DNA of 10,022 bases from an uncultured Clostridium sp. (lineage in GTDB: Bacteria > Bacillota > Clostridia > Clostridiales > Clostridiaceae). Positions 8,649 to 10,022 of this stretch are shown piece after piece. Both the position numbers and the translations under genes were made by a program. The notes beneath the pieces were generated by a model. It did not search any database. It saw nothing but the letters and a program-made list of their open reading frames with translations, and was not told the origin of the DNA. The stretch's first letter is position 1; every line of letters begins with the position of its first letter. The stretch is from positions 1 to 10,022 of the forward strand of contig CAKVLD010000088.1 in NCBI GenBank assembly GCA_934755305.1, in the 5' to 3' direction.

Positions 8649-8688
8649 CAAAAAAACGTTGTATTACATAATTATGCTATACAACGTT
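8649..8688 (-). terminator. Terminator-like hairpin with T tract, upstream of the operon
   Basis: Perfect 10-bp inverted arms (AACGTTGTAT at 8655-8664 and ATACAACGTT at 8679-8688) flank a 14-nt centre that itself contains the palindrome CATAATTATG (8667-8676). On the minus strand the stem runs into a stretch of seven T residues ending at 8651; on the plus strand no T run follows. This polarity fits an intrinsic terminator for leftward transcription arriving from the protease side, insulating the operon promoter. The stem is AT-rich, so it may instead be an operator or leader element if transcription begins further upstream. Confidence 0.55.
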
Positions 8689-8815
8689 ACTTACTGAGTA
8701 ATTTTTACAGATCCATCTTAGAAATTTTTCACTCCTATAAATATTCAATAATCCTATGGAAAACTTACTATACTTTAACATCCTCTAAAACACATAATAA
8801 ATTGAAAATAATATT

Positions 8816-8977
8816 ATGGTATTAGAGAAGATATGGAAGATGATTAATTTAATAAATAAACAAGATATTATTCCGATTACAGATAAACTCAAATGCTAAT
8901 CATTTCCAAGAGTTAAACCAATTACACTTGATGCTCTAAATAACCGTATTAAATTTTATTTAGAAGAAAATAAGTAA
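8816..8977 (+). pseudogene. Possible gene remnant: short frame interrupted by an in-frame TAA
   Basis: From an ATG at 8816 the frame gives 27 residues ending DKLKC, meets TAA at 8897-8899, then continues in the same frame through PRVKPITLDALNNRIKFYL to a stop at 8975-8977. The second part has protein-like composition, unlike the surrounding sequence. No Shine-Dalgarno precedes the ATG. I do not recognise the family. It could be the tail of a decayed gene or chance; a single base change in the TAA would fuse both parts into a 53-residue frame. Confidence 0.2.
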
Positions 8978-9101
8978 TAAAACATTTTTTCGTCTTATTA
9001 ATAATATTGAACAGAAGCCTCAATAAACATACATAAAGCAAGAAAATATACCAGGCATGTTATTGAATTTAATTAGTGAAATTTAAAAATATATAAAAAA
9101 G

Positions 9102-9272
9102 ATGGTGTATTTAAAGAATATCAAATGGTACTATTCACCGTATCTTATAGTGTCTCCTATAGAGGAATCTATTTCCACAGAGACTATAGATAGTTTTTGT
9201 GTAATTACACTTCTTATATTTATTTATAGTATAATTCTCTGTTATACCTCTAAAGAAATTCATTTTATCTAA
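9102..9272 (+). CDS. Doubtful small ORF with one hydrophobic segment
   Basis: A 56-residue frame (ATG at 9102-9104, TAA at 9270-9272) with an acidic stretch (EESISTETID, about 21-30) followed by a hydrophobic run at about 32-48 that could span a membrane. There is no convincing Shine-Dalgarno, the sequence before the ATG is mostly A, and the end overlaps the convergent protease gene by 4 bp. A small membrane protein or type I toxin-like peptide is conceivable but unsupported; AT-rich spacers often yield such frames by chance. Confidence 0.15.
   Translation: MVYLKNIKWYYSPYLIVSPIEESISTETIDSFCVITLLIFIYSIILCYTSKEIHFI
9199..9210. repeat. Perfect 12-bp palindrome GTGTAATTACAC
   Basis: Self-complementary dyad in the spacer, of a size typical for dimeric repressor operators. 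No confident promoter or gene is attached to it, so a regulatory role is only a possibility. Confidence 0.25.
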
Positions 9273-9293
9273 ATAGAAATATTTCTATTTAGA
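9268..9293. repeat. 26-bp perfect palindrome spanning the protease stop codon
   Basis: Two 13-bp halves (TCTAAATAGAAAT and ATTTCTATTTAGA) meet without a spacer. The right half encodes the last codons of the CPBP protease gene and the left contains its TAG. The stem is almost all A/T and no T tract follows on the minus strand, so it would be a weak terminator. It may stabilise the mRNA 3' end or be a composition effect. Confidence 0.3.
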
Positions 9294-10022
9294 ACTTTTC
9301 TTGGATTCATAATAACTAATATAATTGCAACTAATAAATATAATATTGCATAGTATTTTATAAGCTCAATTAAATCCCAACTAATTATTCCAATTAAAAA
9401 ATTAAATAGTTGATGTATCATAATAGGAACTAATAAATTCCTATTTAAATTATAAAAAACTGTAATTATAATACTAACTGATATAATGGTAATCATAAAA
9501 AATGTAATATATTTTATTAAATCAATTCCTGTAAATCCTGTTGTAAACCATATTGGTAAATGCCATAATCCCCACCAAAATCCTATTATTATGGATGACT
9601 TTATAGGAGAATGCTTCTTTTGAAGTTCATTTAAGGCAAATCCTCTCCAACCTAATTCTTCACCTAATGGTCCTGCAAATAAATTTTTTAAGAATAAATA
9701 TATAAACATTCCTAATGATGAGATTGTAAGTCTAGGCATCATTCCATTATTCTTGCATATTATTATTAATAACACTAATGCTGCTATTAAAGCTTGTACA
9801 CTGATTGCAACAAATATTATTGTAAATTTCAATTTATTTTTAAATTTATCTTTTACATATGATATAAAACTTTGCTCTGGATAAATTCTTTTAAATAGTA
9901 TCATAAATGCAAATGTTGATGACCAAGATGATATACATAAAGCAACATTAAATACTATTGTTGGTAATCCTAATATTTTAGTTACTGCTACTAATAAAAA
10001 AAGTGGTAAAAAAATTAAATTT
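9269..10022 (-). CDS. CPBP-family (Abi/CAAX) intramembrane glutamic protease, 5' end beyond window
   Basis: The frame ends at TAG 9271-9269 and stays open to the right edge, giving 250 residues. The ATG at 9904 lies inside a hydrophobic N-terminal part (LIFLPLFLLVAV and onward), so the true start is outside the window. The three family motifs are present: EELGWR (EExxxR; residues 82-87 counted from the 9904 Met), FWWGLWHLP with its histidine at 115, and HQLFN (HxxxN, 164-168). The Glu and His residues form the active site in characterised CPBP proteases such as Rce1. About seven hydrophobic segments place it in the membrane. Family members process CAAX proteins in eukaryotes, and in bacteria are linked to bacteriocin production or self-immunity and signalling proteolysis; the substrate here cannot be told. 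It is separated from the helicase operon by about 750 bp and a terminator-like hairpin, so a shared function is not indicated. Confidence 0.9.
   Translation of the reverse strand, partial: NLIFLPLFLLVAVTKILGLPTIVFNVALCISSWSSTFAFMILFKRIYPEQSFISYVKDKFKNKLKFTIIFVAISVQALIAALVLLIIICKNNGMMPRLTISSLGMFIYLFLKNLFAGPLGEELGWRGFALNELQKKHSPIKSSIIIGFWWGLWHLPIWFTTGFTGIDLIKYITFFMITIISVSIIITVFYNLNRNLLVPIMIHQLFNFLIGIISWDLIELIKYYAILYLLVAIILVIMNPRKVLNRNISI

Larger units (their letters stand above)
8689..9268. other. Gene-poor interval between the protease gene and the helicase operon
   Basis: About 580 bp with frequent stops in all frames. It holds a short plus-strand frame broken by one stop (8816-8977), a doubtful 56-residue plus-strand ORF (9102-9272) and a 12-bp palindrome (9199-9210). 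I see no tRNA, rRNA, CRISPR repeat, transposase or terminal inverted repeat. The dispersed short frames would fit decayed sequence, but no parent gene is recognisable. Confidence 0.5.

Noticed and set aside
8447..8825. Two plus-strand frames of 66 and 69 residues around the operon leader
   Set aside because: They overlap the AddA-like start, the promoter region and the hairpin; the residues look like translated AT-rich spacer and no ribosome binding site is seen.
9230..9235. Perfect TATAAT on the plus strand near the 12-bp palindrome
   Set aside because: No acceptable -35 at the right distance and no plus-strand gene downstream; the hexamer is expected by chance at this composition.
9135..9263. 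42-residue minus-strand frame just after the protease stop
   Set aside because: No Shine-Dalgarno, basic and low-complexity composition with no recognisable pattern, and it overlaps the other doubtful ORF on the opposite strand.
1..10022. CRISPR array, tRNA, rRNA, insertion sequence or phage structural genes
   Set aside because: Reading both strands showed no regularly spaced repeats, no cloverleaf-like element, no transposase motifs and no terminal inverted repeats. The Cas4-like cysteines belong to the AddB-like protein and no cas gene accompanies them.

Overview
The window is very AT-rich and uses strong G-rich Shine-Dalgarno sites, ATG/TTG/GTG starts and AT-rich codons (AAA, GAA, AAT, ATA, TTA). 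This suggests a low-GC Firmicute, most likely a Clostridium-like anaerobe. That is inferred from composition only; no rRNA or taxonomic marker gene is present.

About 85% of the window is one minus-strand operon, read from right to left: (i) 8511-6034, an AddA/UvrD-like superfamily 1A helicase of 825 aa with a roughly 100-residue N-terminal extension and no C-terminal nuclease; (ii) 6056-3444, an 870-aa AddB/RexB-like protein with no Walker A, whose four-cysteine iron-sulfur staple is kept although I can find no PD-(D/E)XK catalytic motifs; (iii) 3463-1805, a compact second UvrD-like helicase of about 552 aa that probably starts at TTG; (iv) 1776 to beyond the left edge, the first 592 residues of a large DUF4011-type superfamily 1 helicase (COG1112-like). 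Genes i/ii overlap by 23 bp, ii/iii by about 20 bp, and iii/iv are 28 bp apart, so co-translation and joint function are likely. A promoter is proposed at 8561-8589, just downstream of a terminator-like hairpin at 8655-8688.

To the right of the operon lies about 750 bp with little convincing coding content. It holds the hairpin, a short plus-strand reading frame interrupted by an in-frame stop, a doubtful small membrane ORF and two short palindromes. The right edge is the 3' part of a minus-strand CPBP-family (Abi/CAAX) intramembrane protease gene, probably an independent unit.

How it may work together (inference): an AddA-like motor with an AddB-like Fe-S partner resembles the double-strand-break-processing AddAB complex, but here both usual nuclease domains are absent or degenerate, and two further superfamily 1 helicases are coupled to the pair. 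DUF4011 helicases are known from defence-type loci and often end in a Vsr/DUF559-like nuclease. The out-of-window C-terminus of gene iv could therefore supply the missing nuclease. I do not recognise this four-gene order as a named defence system; it is the main point of interest here.
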